Shown piece by piece: positions 1 to 12,894 of a stretch of DNA of 64,000 nucleotides. The notes beneath the pieces are model-generated. The model searched no databases and had not been told where the DNA came from. It was given only the letters and a program-made list of their open reading frames with translations. The translations under genes were made by a program, and so were the position numbers. Each line of letters starts with the position of its first letter. Positions within the stretch are counted from its first letter, which is position 1. Origin of the DNA: Paramecium sonneborni (Eukaryota > Ciliophora > Oligohymenophorea > Peniculida > Parameciidae); NCBI GenBank assembly GCA_905182985.1, contig CAJJDN010000084.1, positions 329,928 to 393,927 on the forward strand, read 5' to 3'.

Positions 1-436
1 ATACTGTCTATCTAGGTGGAATTCCTGAAGATGTAACTGTTGAATAAATTAAACATCTATTTATAACATTTGGTGAAATTAAATCTGTGGATCTGCCTAT
101 TGATAGTGAAACATGTATAAATAATGAATATTAAAAGAAAAGAATAGAGGATTTGCATTTATAGAATATGAAGATATTGAAGATGCTGAATCTGCAATAG
201 ATAATTATGATGAAGGTGAATTGTTTGGAAGAATAGTTAAAGTAAAACCAGCAAAGCCATATAAGCCGAAATCTTTTTATACAAAACCTGTATGGCATTC
301 TGAAGATTGGTAAAGAAAAAATAATGAAGAGTATACTTACAAAGAGCGTATGAGAAGAGAAAAGTAAAAAAAGAGAGATGAAGAAGAAAGAAAAAAAGAA
401 GAGGAAAAAGCAAAGAAATATTAAAAAAAATAATGA
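1..436 (+). CDS. RRM protein, PPIE/Cyp33-type RRM (5' partial)
   Basis: The 3' end of an RNA-recognition-motif protein that enters from the left edge. RNP2-like VYLGGI and RNP1-like NRGFAFIEY are both present, followed by SAIDNYDEGELFGR and a PVWHSEDW segment. That order and spacing resemble the N-terminal RRM of the spliceosomal cyclophilin PPIE. A 23-nt intron at 115-137 joins SET to KNRGFAF and restores the motif. No cyclophilin domain follows: the protein ends in a strongly charged Lys/Glu/Arg tail of about 40 residues and a TGA stop. It is therefore a stand-alone RRM protein, probably nuclear and RNA-binding. It converges on the transporter gene at 560. Family is secure; the PPIE relationship is inferred from motif pattern only. 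Confidence 0.85.
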
Positions 437-559
437 AATTCGAATATTATATAATTTTACATTTTATTTTAAAGGTTAGTACTATTTGAAGGAAAAGATG
501 TATTGAAATTTAGAAAAATAATATGAATAAATTACTATAATCATTTTATTTTATTTTTT

Positions 560-1955
560 TCAAATATCTAAAGTGTTGGGTAATTTAGCATGTGTCTTTG
601 ATGGTTAAAGAATGTTTTCCATTAATAAATGAATTGATAGGATTACCCCAACACCAGCCAAAATTAAATAGATTATATCCACATTTTTCATAGGATCAAT
701 GCCACCACCAATTGTATATACAAAACCAGAAATAATTGGAATAACAGCCATACAGAAATTCTCTATTATACCTAATAAACCTAAAGCAGTAGCTAATTTC
801 AATAATATTCTTAAAATACCTAACATATCTTCTGGAACTGTAGATTATAAAGCAGGCATTAAAATACTTGAAAAACAGGAATATGATAATCCTAATGTAA
901 TCAAACTATAATTAGTATAGGTTTTTACCCAAAGATTGAATAATAATTAGGAGAAGTTGTAAAAGGAATATAATAAAACTGTAAATGGGAAATAAAAACC
1001 AATATTGTTGATATGAATATAAAAAAAGGTCTATAGTTTGTAAAGTTATCTGATAATCTTCCAACTATTGGGGATGTGATTGCTATATAATAAATTATAC
1101 TCTACCTGCGACAACATAACCTATAGTAACTATTTGTCCAGCATTCATAATACTAAATCCAAAACGTTCATGATAAAACTTATTAGCATTATCTAAAAAT
1201 GGCACATATGATGCTAACATTAAAGTTGTTATTATGCTCATTATTACGAAAGGCTTCGTCAATTTAACTAAACTTTTAGAAATACTTTTATACAATTAAA
1301 AACTGAAATTTATTCATTTGATTTTTATGTATCCACTTTTTCATATTTCATATCCACATATATCATCACCAATCCCGATAAGAAAGACTATTCAAATTAT
1401 TTTAATTTATACTAAAAAACATAAGAATAATCCAAATAATAATGGTATTTTTAATGAATTAGTCTTCTCAAATAAATAAGGTGATAAAAACGAATTAAGA
1501 GCTGCTGCTAATTCAGGAACTGTTAATATCAATCCCATTGCAGTTCCCATATCTTTTGGCATTCGCTATGCTACCATTTTAAACACAGCAATATGTAAAA
1601 TATCACTTGCAATACCAAATATAGCCCTACCACAAAGCATCATGCAATAATTGTGATAACATCCACCAAAAAAAATGAATAATTATGAAAGACCCAATAA
1701 AAGGCTAAATGTGAATACCTAATCCATATAATATATTCATACACCCCAACGCCCACCCATATTATCTATCATTATCCCTCCCCCTATACTCAACCCTATA
1801 TTAGGAATTGCAAACACACTGTACAGCAAATTAAATTAGGTTTATGTTAATTAAAATTCCTATTCTATTGGAACTTCAAGAGCTTGAGGAATATCAAATG
1901 CATAGTTGTTTCCTACCATCAAAAGAATGGCTAACAAGATGATTAAACGATCCAT
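560..1955 (-). CDS. MFS transporter, MFSD1-like
   Basis: A major facilitator superfamily membrane protein of 426 residues. The N-terminus starts in a hydrophobic helix (MDRLIILLAILLMVGNNY) followed by a DIPQALE segment comparable to the start of MFSD1. The SIGGGIMIDNMGGRWG stretch fits the loop between helices 2 and 3, MLCGRAIFGIASD fits helix 4, and a second half begins near SIITTLMLASYVPFL. Five introns (1719-1742, 1388-1412, 1254-1273, 1083-1105, 906-928; 20-25 nt) give exactly 427 codons including TGA. MFSD1 in animals is a lysosomal dipeptide exporter; substrate and location here are inference. The first 363 bp are repeated exactly at 2842-3204, an apparent assembly artefact. Confidence 0.8.
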
Positions 1956-2840
1956 TTTTAATAATTAATATATACATTAATTTTAATTCATTGAATGAAA
2001 TTTACCCCACATTCTATGAATTTTTTCAAATTTAACAAATCAATTTTGTTATATATTATACTCCAATCCTCTTCCTAGTTTCAAAATTATCATCTGTCTA
2101 AGGCTCTTATTAGTTATGCTTCTAATTTCTTAAACTATTTACTTCAGTGAAGATTTAACATTTATAATCAATTATTATATAACTGTACAAATATCTATTT
2201 GATAGAATACAATATTAAATTAGTTGATTTCTTTTAATTCCACAAGACTAGAATATATGGAATTAAAAATGATAATTTCTGTTAATTCACAATTATACTT
2301 GAACATAAAAACAATTTAAATTATTGATCAATATCTTAGATATTAATATATTTTCTAAAAATATTTATGATAATACTTAAAGGATGTGTTCTAGTATCTT
2401 TTCTCAAAATGTAATAATTTTTTTTATTTAAGATAAATTATTTTTGATTTTAAATTAAAAATTAAAAAACTAATTATCCAATTTAAATTATTTAAATGAA
2501 GTTAAACATCTAAAATTTATTTCCATTTATAAGGAAAAACTTTATTTTACTTTTTGGATCATATTGTTTATTATTTGATATTTTAATATCTATTTTGATT
2601 ATTTGTGACATTGTAAAATGATATTATTTAATCATTCTTATATCTAATCTTTTATAAGAGGTTTTCTTAAAATCCAAATAAATATTTCTAAAATCAAAAG
2701 ATCCTCTTCAATTAGAATAAGGTTAGAGATTAATTAATAAGAGAAGAATATCACGAATATATTGATATCATAAAAAGTTTATAATTGAAATATTTCTAAT
2801 CTTTGTTGAATTTGATTTTAGATTTTATTTATACTATGTA
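1593..2840. repeat. 1248-bp direct repeat, copy A
   Basis: Begins inside the second exon of the MFS gene, covers its 5' end and about 885 bp of upstream AT-rich DNA, and stops directly before the single N at 2841. It is repeated base for base at 2842-4089 as far as can be read. The sequence left of copy A and right of copy B is unique, which is the signature of two contig ends overlapping without being merged. Confidence 0.95.
1956..2840. other. Intergenic AT-rich stretch
   Basis: No reading frame with convincing protein character was found on either strand. It is the upstream region of the MFS gene, and its exact copy (3205-4089) also lies upstream of the NEK kinase at 4146. If the duplication is artefactual, this is one shared divergent promoter region of about 0.9 kb. 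Confidence 0.6.
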
Positions 2841-2841
2841 N

Positions 2842-3204
2842 ATGTAAAATATCACTTGCAATACCAAATATAGCCCTACCACAAAGCATCATGCAATAAT
2901 TGTGATAACATCCACCAAAAAAAATGAATAATTATGAAAGACCCAATAAAAGGCTAAATGTGAATACCTAATCCATATAATATATTCATACACCCCAACG
3001 CCCACCCATATTATCTATCATTATCCCTCCCCCTATACTCAACCCTATATTAGGAATTGCAAACACACTGTACAGCAAATTAAATTAGGTTTATGTTAAT
3101 TAAAATTCCTATTCTATTGGAACTTCAAGAGCTTGAGGAATATCAAATGCATAGTTGTTTCCTACCATCAAAAGAATGGCTAACAAGATGATTAAACGAT
3201 CCAT
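2842..3204 (-). pseudogene. Truncated duplicate of MFS gene 5' end (assembly overlap)
   Basis: The start codon, the first exon, the 24-nt intron and part of the second exon of the MFSD1-like gene, identical to 1593-1955, cut off at the N. It is probably not a biological pseudogene but the unmerged end of a contig. Confidence 0.85.
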
Positions 3205-4089
3205 TTTTAATAATTAATATATACATTAATTTTAATTCATTGAATGAAATTTACCCCACATTCTATGAATTTTTTCAAATTTAACAAATCAATTTTGTTA
3301 TATATTATACTCCAATCCTCTTCCTAGTTTCAAAATTATCATCTGTCTAAGGCTCTTATTAGTTATGCTTCTAATTTCTTAAACTATTTACTTCAGTGAA
3401 GATTTAACATTTATAATCAATTATTATATAACTGTACAAATATCTATTTGATAGAATACAATATTAAATTAGTTGATTTCTTTTAATTCCACAAGACTAG
3501 AATATATGGAATTAAAAATGATAATTTCTGTTAATTCACAATTATACTTGAACATAAAAACAATTTAAATTATTGATCAATATCTTAGATATTAATATAT
3601 TTTCTAAAAATATTTATGATAATACTTAAAGGATGTGTTCTAGTATCTTTTCTCAAAATGTAATAATTTTTTTTATTTAAGATAAATTATTTTTGATTTT
3701 AAATTAAAAATTAAAAAACTAATTATCCAATTTAAATTATTTAAATGAAGTTAAACATCTAAAATTTATTTCCATTTATAAGGAAAAACTTTATTTTACT
3801 TTTTGGATCATATTGTTTATTATTTGATATTTTAATATCTATTTTGATTATTTGTGACATTGTAAAATGATATTATTTAATCATTCTTATATCTAATCTT
3901 TTATAAGAGGTTTTCTTAAAATCCAAATAAATATTTCTAAAATCAAAAGATCCTCTTCAATTAGAATAAGGTTAGAGATTAATTAATAAGAGAAGAATAT
4001 CACGAATATATTGATATCATAAAAAGTTTATAATTGAAATATTTCTAATCTTTGTTGAATTTGATTTTAGATTTTATTTATACTATGTA
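2842..4089. repeat. 1248-bp direct repeat, copy B
   Basis: Exact second copy of 1593-2840, starting at the base after the N at 2841. It runs on into unique DNA and the NEK gene. It contains a truncated 5' fragment of the MFS gene (2842-3204) and the AT-rich upstream region (3205-4089), in which no gene was seen. Confidence 0.95.
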
Positions 4090-4145
4090 GTAACTAATAA
4101 AATATAAAATATTATAAAATGTAAATAAATTTTGAAATAATTAAA

Positions 4146-5147
<1,002 letters not shown>

Positions 5148-5168
5148 TAAATACTAAAATCATAACAC

Positions 5169-6313
5169 TCATAGTATTGGCTTTTTGTTAAAGGTATTTA
5201 ATAATTCATCCAATTTACTTTAATATTGATTTTATTAGAATGGTTTGTTCTAATTCATAAATGTTTTACATGAAGATTGAGTTTGTATTTTGGCATACTT
5301 GTTTTCAAAATCTAATTTTCTATTCTACCAATCAAAGGAATTTAATTATAATGCAAGACTGGCTAAACCATCTTTTTTGCTTCCATGAACTACAGAACTC
5401 AATTAAATAAATATTCTACTTGCATCTTATAAATAATTCTTTTTTCTTATTAAATCAGGAGATGTTCTGATAGCTGAATTGGGTCTATTATTTGTGTGAG
5501 ATAATTAGTTTAATGAAGAAGTTTCTGTAGTACCATAGAGTTCTTATCCTAAAGATTTACGTTTGTAGCTTTCATATTTAATGTCACCAAGAGGTCTTGT
5601 TTTCATACCAGAATATTGTTATTTTTCTTCTTATTTATTTATAAATGAGATTTCTTTAGTAGGAGTTTAAAATTATTTACTAATTTATAATTAAAATGGA
5701 TTTTACCTTTTTAACAAAGAATCTTTAATTGTAGATATTTCTATATTATCACTCTTATTATTTTATTATTGCAATACTCTTTCATATTATTATAATTATC
5801 TTAAGAATCCATTATTTGGATACACTTACCATCTTTTTCTTTCAAGTAATCTTAAAGCATCTTAAGCGCTCATTTTATTTTTATTCATTAGATATGCTGC
5901 AACGAGAGTAGCTGATCTGGATATACCAGCCATACAGTTAATCAATACATTTCCACTTTATCTGGCTTTTTCAATGAATTGATTACTACTTTCAAAATGT
6001 CTACTTATGTTTTCAGATTCACAATCCTCTAAATAAATGTGTTAATAATTTTATAGTTAGGTTTACACTTCATATGGTATCTTATTCATACAAATTGATA
6101 AAACACCATTGATTCTATGTCTTTTTAGATTCTCTAGATTAGCTAAAATTATTATGTTTTTATTTCATTCTTACATGCTGATTCTATATTTCCCAAATAA
6201 ATTGAACCTGAAATCCCATTGTCAACAATACAACTCATATCATCCATTTCTTATTCATAAGTAAAAGAGTTGCTATGATAAGATTTCTGTACAATGGGTG
6301 AAAAGCCAAACAT
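5169..6313 (-). CDS. Dual-specificity (DSP) phosphatase with long tail
   Basis: A 370-residue protein with an N-terminal dual-specificity phosphatase domain (about residues 30-170). The signature loop reads INCMAGISRSAT, giving the nucleophile Cys116 and Arg122, with a likely general acid Asp86 in YLEDCES. The following helix (AYLMNKNKMSAQDALRLL) and the VYPNNGFLRQLQQYE segment are typical of DSPs. The usual His before the Cys is Asn115. The C-terminal 190 residues are low-complexity, Gln/Ser/Lys-rich and of unknown role. One 32-nt intron (6143-6174) gives exactly 371 codons with the TGA. The start at 6313 is the first in-frame ATG. Likely dephosphorylates Ser/Thr/Tyr; the substrate is unknown. 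Confidence 0.88.
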
Positions 6314-6320
6314 TAATTAA

Positions 6321-7573
6321 CAATAAAAATTATTTCACAAAATGTAAAAGTTGAAAATTTAGTCTCAATTATAATAAATAAGACATCCATCCTCTATTTG
6401 ATACATTTAATTTTGAAAAGAATGTTCTTTGAGTTAGAATATATTTTTTCAAGAGGTTCTCTCTGTAATGCAACAAAAATATTTAAAATATGTGATTACA
6501 TAAAAAGGGTTTGTTTTACTATCATACAAAATAAAATGAGAGGGAAACATATTCCTTCAAGTTCTTCATTTGGCTTAGAAGAGTAGAAATTAAAACGACG
6601 ATGAGATTAAGGTCATAAAAAAGCAGTAGAATTAAAATCATATTAAAAAGATATACGATTAGAAATTAAAAAAAAAGATTTAATTGTTCTTAATTGAACA
6701 CACAATTAGGAAATAGTATAGATATTCTTGCTTAAATAATTTTTATATTGAATTTCATCACTTAAATGAGGAGAATTAAGATAAATGAATGATTAGTTAT
6801 AAATATAAAGATTGGTTGGAAGAAACGATGTTAAGAATTAAAATTTGAAATATGATATAAGTATAACTAACTATAGATTTAAGAATTTTTCAGTTTGGTG
6901 ATATAGGTTAAGGAAACGATGATCATCTTAAATAAGGTAGAACAGAATTATTTGTAGTATATTAAAAGAATAAATTTTATCTATTGTAGGTTGGGATAAT
7001 TCAATAAAAAATTGTAGGTTACTGAATGTTCTAATTCAGTATTTGAATTTATAGTTAGTAATGTATCTTGGGAGAAATTAAATCCTTAAAGAAATTGTTT
7101 AGAATCAACAAAATAACGTAGAACATGTTAGAATCAAAATAGATGACGATTTTTGTTGGATTTATTTCAAAGAATAACATATCATCATAATGTAAAATTA
7201 AAGACATTATTAAAAATGAAATAATGACTTAAGATATTGTTTATTCATTTGAAGGAAAATGATGCTGAGTTAATAAAATTAAAAAGTTGAATTAATATTT
7301 TTAAACTATTATCCATTTTTTGGATCATATTTAATGCAAAAGTTTAGTTAATTCCTTCTAAGCATAATCATATTTTTGAATATATAAGAAAAGTTTAATT
7401 TTAAAAGTAATTTGTGAACTTAGAGATTTCATATTTAATGAAACCTTAGAATCAGATTAATATTACATATTTTTTCATCATTTTAGTCTTTTGTAGGAAG
7501 TAGTTACTAAAGATTAAAGAATTTCAAGATGTAGTTCAAAAATTGCAGTATTAGCAATTAATGATATTGGGAA
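6321..7573. repeat. 1253-bp direct repeat, copy A
   Basis: Stretch ending at the single N at 7574 and repeated exactly at 7575-8827. It carries most of the cyclic-nucleotide-binding-like gene. As with the other two N-linked repeats, unique flanks on each side point to two contig ends placed side by side. Confidence 0.95.
6342..7573 (+). pseudogene. Truncated duplicate of the cNMP-binding-like gene (assembly overlap)
   Basis: Identical to 7596-8827 and interrupted by the N at 7574 before the last coding part. It is probably an assembly duplicate and not a second gene. Confidence 0.75.
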
Positions 7574-7574
7574 N

Positions 7575-8827
7575 CAATAAAAATTATTTCACAAAATGTA
7601 AAAGTTGAAAATTTAGTCTCAATTATAATAAATAAGACATCCATCCTCTATTTGATACATTTAATTTTGAAAAGAATGTTCTTTGAGTTAGAATATATTT
7701 TTTCAAGAGGTTCTCTCTGTAATGCAACAAAAATATTTAAAATATGTGATTACATAAAAAGGGTTTGTTTTACTATCATACAAAATAAAATGAGAGGGAA
7801 ACATATTCCTTCAAGTTCTTCATTTGGCTTAGAAGAGTAGAAATTAAAACGACGATGAGATTAAGGTCATAAAAAAGCAGTAGAATTAAAATCATATTAA
7901 AAAGATATACGATTAGAAATTAAAAAAAAAGATTTAATTGTTCTTAATTGAACACACAATTAGGAAATAGTATAGATATTCTTGCTTAAATAATTTTTAT
8001 ATTGAATTTCATCACTTAAATGAGGAGAATTAAGATAAATGAATGATTAGTTATAAATATAAAGATTGGTTGGAAGAAACGATGTTAAGAATTAAAATTT
8101 GAAATATGATATAAGTATAACTAACTATAGATTTAAGAATTTTTCAGTTTGGTGATATAGGTTAAGGAAACGATGATCATCTTAAATAAGGTAGAACAGA
8201 ATTATTTGTAGTATATTAAAAGAATAAATTTTATCTATTGTAGGTTGGGATAATTCAATAAAAAATTGTAGGTTACTGAATGTTCTAATTCAGTATTTGA
8301 ATTTATAGTTAGTAATGTATCTTGGGAGAAATTAAATCCTTAAAGAAATTGTTTAGAATCAACAAAATAACGTAGAACATGTTAGAATCAAAATAGATGA
8401 CGATTTTTGTTGGATTTATTTCAAAGAATAACATATCATCATAATGTAAAATTAAAGACATTATTAAAAATGAAATAATGACTTAAGATATTGTTTATTC
8501 ATTTGAAGGAAAATGATGCTGAGTTAATAAAATTAAAAAGTTGAATTAATATTTTTAAACTATTATCCATTTTTTGGATCATATTTAATGCAAAAGTTTA
8601 GTTAATTCCTTCTAAGCATAATCATATTTTTGAATATATAAGAAAAGTTTAATTTTAAAAGTAATTTGTGAACTTAGAGATTTCATATTTAATGAAACCT
8701 TAGAATCAGATTAATATTACATATTTTTTCATCATTTTAGTCTTTTGTAGGAAGTAGTTACTAAAGATTAAAGAATTTCAAGATGTAGTTCAAAAATTGC
8801 AGTATTAGCAATTAATGATATTGGGAA
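7575..8827. repeat. 1253-bp direct repeat, copy B
   Basis: Exact copy of 6321-7573. This copy is contiguous with unique DNA on the right, so the complete version of the gene it carries is read from here. Confidence 0.95.
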
Positions 8828-9194
8828 CGCACAAGTAGTATTAATTGAATTTGATTAAATGCAAGTTTTTAATAAAATAACAATTGATTAAATCATTCAT
8901 AATAACAAAATTCATGTGAATAAAGAATCTAACAAATTTGGCAATTCATTAAAAAAAAAGAATTCACTGTTTAAAGAGTATTTAGAAATCTTTGATGGCG
9001 AAAAACCTTTTAAGATCTTCTAACTTTGTAAAAACCAATAAAGGTAAGAAGATCGATCATATTTACTAAATCCATATTGTAAATAAATAATGATTAGATA
9101 TGATATTTTGATTGGATTTATCAAAAAAATGATTGATGATAATCTTCATATACTATTGAATTTTGATAAATATTTAGAAAGATAAACTATATGA
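7596..9194 (+). CDS. Cyclic-nucleotide-binding-like protein, exon structure unresolved
   Basis: Several protein-like exons on the plus strand share features of cNMP-binding domains. An early stretch reads EYIFSRGSLCNATKI and ends FGLEE. A middle stretch contains FGDIGQGNDDHLKQGRTEL. A late stretch reads RDFIFNETLESDQYYIFF followed by SRCSSKIAVLAINDIG. The last exon is open to a TGA at 9192-9194. Introns of about 26-29 nt can be placed at two points, but at least two junctions remain out of frame. Either introns were missed, the sequence has indels, or the gene is decaying. The start shown is the first ATG of the region and is not well supported. Domain assignment is inferred from pattern, not proven. 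Confidence 0.35.
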
Positions 9195-9210
9195 TTGTTT
9201 TTCATATGAA

Positions 9211-9560
9211 TTAAGGTTTGCGATGATCAAGAGGAGAAGACAATGAACTGTAAGATTTACTTGTCAACTTAAAGTTACTATGACCAATCTTGACATTCAA
9301 ACGATTCAGACTTCGAGGCGTCACTTTGGTTTATTTCGAGTCTGCATTATCTGAGTATGAACATGCCAATTCGAGAAGGTTCTGTCTTAGTCTCTAACCA
9401 TCCTTACTAATCTCCTATATCTGAGGATCCCACTACACTATCAAATCTCATCATAAACCCACTCTCTACCTTTTATTCTTCCCCTCTATTCTTGACTAAT
9501 CTCCTTTTATTTATACATCCAATAAACAGTATATAACAATCTACCCTCTATCGTCTCAAA
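9211..9560. other. GC-richer block open on both strands
   Basis: Composition jumps visibly here compared with flanks of over 80% AT: codon-like triplets such as GAG, GCG, CTG, TCG and CGA become common. On the minus strand an ATG at 9454 opens 75 residues ending at TGA 9227-9229, in a purine-rich sense strand. On the plus strand a frame with one internal TGA near 9291 contains REGSVLVSNHPYQ. Neither could be tied to a known family. It may be a small gene, a decaying or transferred gene fragment, or a structured RNA. Confidence 0.4.
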
Positions 9561-10297
9561 CTTATCCATTTTATTATTATGACAAATATTTCGATTAAAA
9601 TCTAATTTTCACAACTATTACTACAATTCTTAATTCATCCATTTATTCTTATTATATTACATTTACTAACACTCTTAATCACTAGCATTAACTATCAAAA
9701 ATATAAAAAATACTATAACTCATCATATATACTAAAAAGTTAAAAAAATAAATCTATAAGAATTATTCAAAAATAATTTATTAGATCTTATTTTCTAAAT
9801 TTCAATACTTTTACAAAATTTAAACATCTTTAAATTCTTATCACTCTTCTCTCTAAAGATGCACCTTTTCTTTTAATTCAGAATATTAAAACTTATTTAA
9901 TTATTTAAACATCAATCAAGCATATAAAATATTGATAAATTGCTTAAATCTTAATCTCTTGTTTTCAAATCTTAAATTATATTAATGATTTATTGAGATA
10001 TCATATAGATATTACAGTTTGAGATATCATCTCTTATATAATAATAATTCAAAAATGAATTATTACTATCTCTACATTTTTAGATAAATTAACTTATATA
10101 GAAAACTTTAAAAAATCTGCTTCATTACTTAAGTTTAAGTGTTATTTTAAATACTTTGAAATTCAATTTAATTTATTGGAATATAATTTTGTAAAAGTTT
10201 GTAATTGCAATTATTTAATTATTTATGTATGATATTTAAGCAATAAAATTTATGTTAAGGATATATAAATAAAATTAACAAAAATCTTTTATCTTCA
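9561..10297. other. Intergenic AT-rich stretch
   Basis: Upstream region of the alveolin gene. It starts pyrimidine-rich and grades into very AT-rich DNA. No convincing gene seen on either strand. Confidence 0.6.
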
Positions 10298-11298
10298 ATG
10301 TCACAAAGACCACCTGTACCATAAAGTAACACAGACATCTAAATTATTAGATTAAGCACCATAACCATAATAATACCCTCCTGCTCCATAATATGCTCCA
10401 ACATTAGCTCCATAATATGCTCCAACATTTGCTCCATAATATGCTCCATAATATGCTCCATAATATGCTCCTTAATATGCTCCTGTAAGCACATATGTTC
10501 CCCAACAATATGCACCTGCTCCTATTGCACCATTAACATATAGTGTTGCTAGACCAGTTGCTCAACCTGTTGTTGCTTAACCTGTTGTTGCTTAACCAGT
10601 TGTTGCTTAACCAGTTTTGTAATAATCTGTCATCGCTTAACCTGTTGTTTAATAATCAGTCCATGTATTAATATTCAAATCAAAATTTTAAGGCAACTAT
10701 TAAAGGAGAATCAAGAATTGAATATATTCCTTATCAAAAAGCTGTTATGGAATATGAAGAATAAGAAGTTGTTTAATATGTCCCAAGAGAAAGAAAAGTT
10801 ACAGATTATTATGCAGTTGAATATTAGACTGAATATATTCCATAAGTCTTCTAAGAAAAATACACAGGTATGTAATTATTATAAAATTAGAATACGTACC
10901 AGTTGACAGATATTAAGAAAGAGTTGAATATTATCCAGTTGAAAAATAAGTTGTTCATGTATAAAAATTGTTTTAATTAATTTTAGCAATAAGTTCAACC
11001 AGTAGTATAACAAGTTGTTTAACAACCAGTTGTTCAATAAGTTGTTTAACAACCAGTTGTTTAATAAGTTGTTCAATAACCTGTCAGTGTTGTCTAACCA
11101 GTTTAATCTGTTCCAGTGACATATGCACCATAATATGCTGCACCATAATATGCTGCACCAATTGTCTCATCAAGAGTTGTACCATCATATCCCTAATAAC
11201 CATCATATCCATCATATCCATCATATCCTTAATATCAACCAGCACCATAAGCTTAACCATAATAATAAGCACCAAGATCTAATTTGAATGTTGCTTGA
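10298..11298 (+). CDS. Alveolin (cortical/inner-membrane-complex protein)
   Basis: A 296-residue protein with the three-part layout of alveolins. The N-terminal third is Pro/Gln/Tyr/Ala repeats (units of APQYAP) followed by QPVVA units. The core, about residues 120-200, is rich in charged EYIP/EYVP/VDRY/EYYPVEK repeats. The C-terminal third has VQQPVVQQ repeats and a SYPSYPSYP tail. Alveolins form the filament network under the plasma membrane and alveolar sacs of alveolates, so a cortical structural role is likely. Four introns (10326-10350, 10659-10692, 10868-10890, 10959-10986) give exactly 297 codons including TGA. The repeats in other frames generate spurious minus-strand open frames. 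Confidence 0.9.
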
Positions 11299-12894
11299 AA
11301 TATTAAGTGCACATAAATAAATTATATTGTTATTATCTATTTCAAAATATTCATTTCTTGACAGAATACACTTTATAAAATTAAACTATTTATATCATAT
11401 TCTCTTTAATCTATTAGCTGTCTTGCAAGTATTATTTATATAAAATCAATACATTTTATTTTCAAAATAAACTTAATTAAAATTAGCATCTCCTCATATT
11501 CTATTCTTATCAATCTTAATTCAAAATTACATAATTATATTTAGGGATTTTCAAATAAAACTTATTAAAATTAACTTAAAACTATAATTCATAATTTTTT
11601 AAAACAATCATAAACAATTCACAAGACAATCCCATATTTATTTAATTATATAATTTTTTAAATTAAAAAGAAAGAAAATATGAATTAATTAATGATGACT
11701 TTTCACTTCGCAGTGACCCCCATGACATATCATGAGTGTAAAATCTTCCTTAGATGCCTGATATTATATATATTTTTATTAAATTAATCACATAGAAAAA
11801 TCTGCATATGTTTACAAGGCTTTTCTAAATTATAAAATAATGATAAATTTTCTATCTTTATATTGATTTGATTTTACAATATTTCCTATAAAATAATTAA
11901 AATATTCATATTTATGATCTAAATCTAAATACTAGGTTAATTAAATAAATACTTTAAATTTATAGTTTAAAGAATTTTCATCCATCAGACCTATTTCTTG
12001 TAATTTAAATAGAAGTTAATTGTTAACCGAACTATAAACTTATATTGAAATGGTACTTGTATTAAAATTAAAAAAAGTATCATTTTTAGATATATTTTAT
12101 AGTCTAAATATAGTTATTTTTCAATAATTAATATTTTTATTCAATATTCGCTTATCAATAAGATTAAAAGGTTTTTATTATTTGGAAAATTTTTTTATGT
12201 GTTTGAATTGAATAATTTTTAAATTAATTATGGATCAATTATGTAAATTTTTTTAATTTTTTTCAATATAAAACTTGCAATTTTATTGTAATAATGAACA
12301 GAACTTTAATCTAGAAAGCTCTTTGATATTTCCCAAACCAATATAAAAGCTTTTTTCTCTCTAAATCATATAAATTTACAATATCAAAATCATATAGATT
12401 TTGACAATTGTTAAATTTATTTTTCTTTTACTTTAAATAAGAGATTATCCTCTAAACAAGAAAGAGTCTTAAATTGAGATCTAAATGATTTTGTCTAATA
12501 TTAATTTATTGTTGATGAATTTATCTTATTAATATTATTTTAACCATAATTTTATTAATTTGATTATAATAGTATTTGTATGATAAACCCATCCATCTAT
12601 ATTTACAACTTATTCATCAATTATTGTTTTTAAAAGCAAAGTTGATAAATTTTTGATTTTATTTGATACTAATAGATGGTTAAACAATTAAAATTAAACT
12701 AAATATAATTTTAAATTGAATTTGATTATACATTTAGCTATTAAAAATTATCAATATATTTTTTTCAAATGATATACTTTGAAATAGCTTGATGGAATAA
12801 TTTAATTTATTTAGTAAAAACTTCGAATGAACTAAATTAATAAAAATGTTGGAAGATAAATTAAATATTTGATAATAAGTAGAATTTCATTAAA
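11299..12894. other. 1.6-kb intergenic region
   Basis: Very AT-rich, between the 3' ends of the alveolin and RING-CH genes. Both strands were read; only short chance open frames were seen. Confidence 0.6.

Noticed and set aside
1593..4089. Real tandem duplication or programmed rearrangement as explanation of the N-linked repeats
   Set aside because: Identical copies, a single N exactly at each junction, unique outer flanks and similar sizes at three loci fit unmerged contig ends better.
9291..9293. In-frame TGA at 9291 as a selenocysteine codon
   Set aside because: A 36-nt GT-AG segment could remove it, the frame has no secure start or end, and no SECIS-like hairpin was recognised.
10879..11275. 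Minus-strand ORFs of Asn/Leu or Met/Asp repeats
   Set aside because: They are the antisense of the alveolin repeats and have no independent support.
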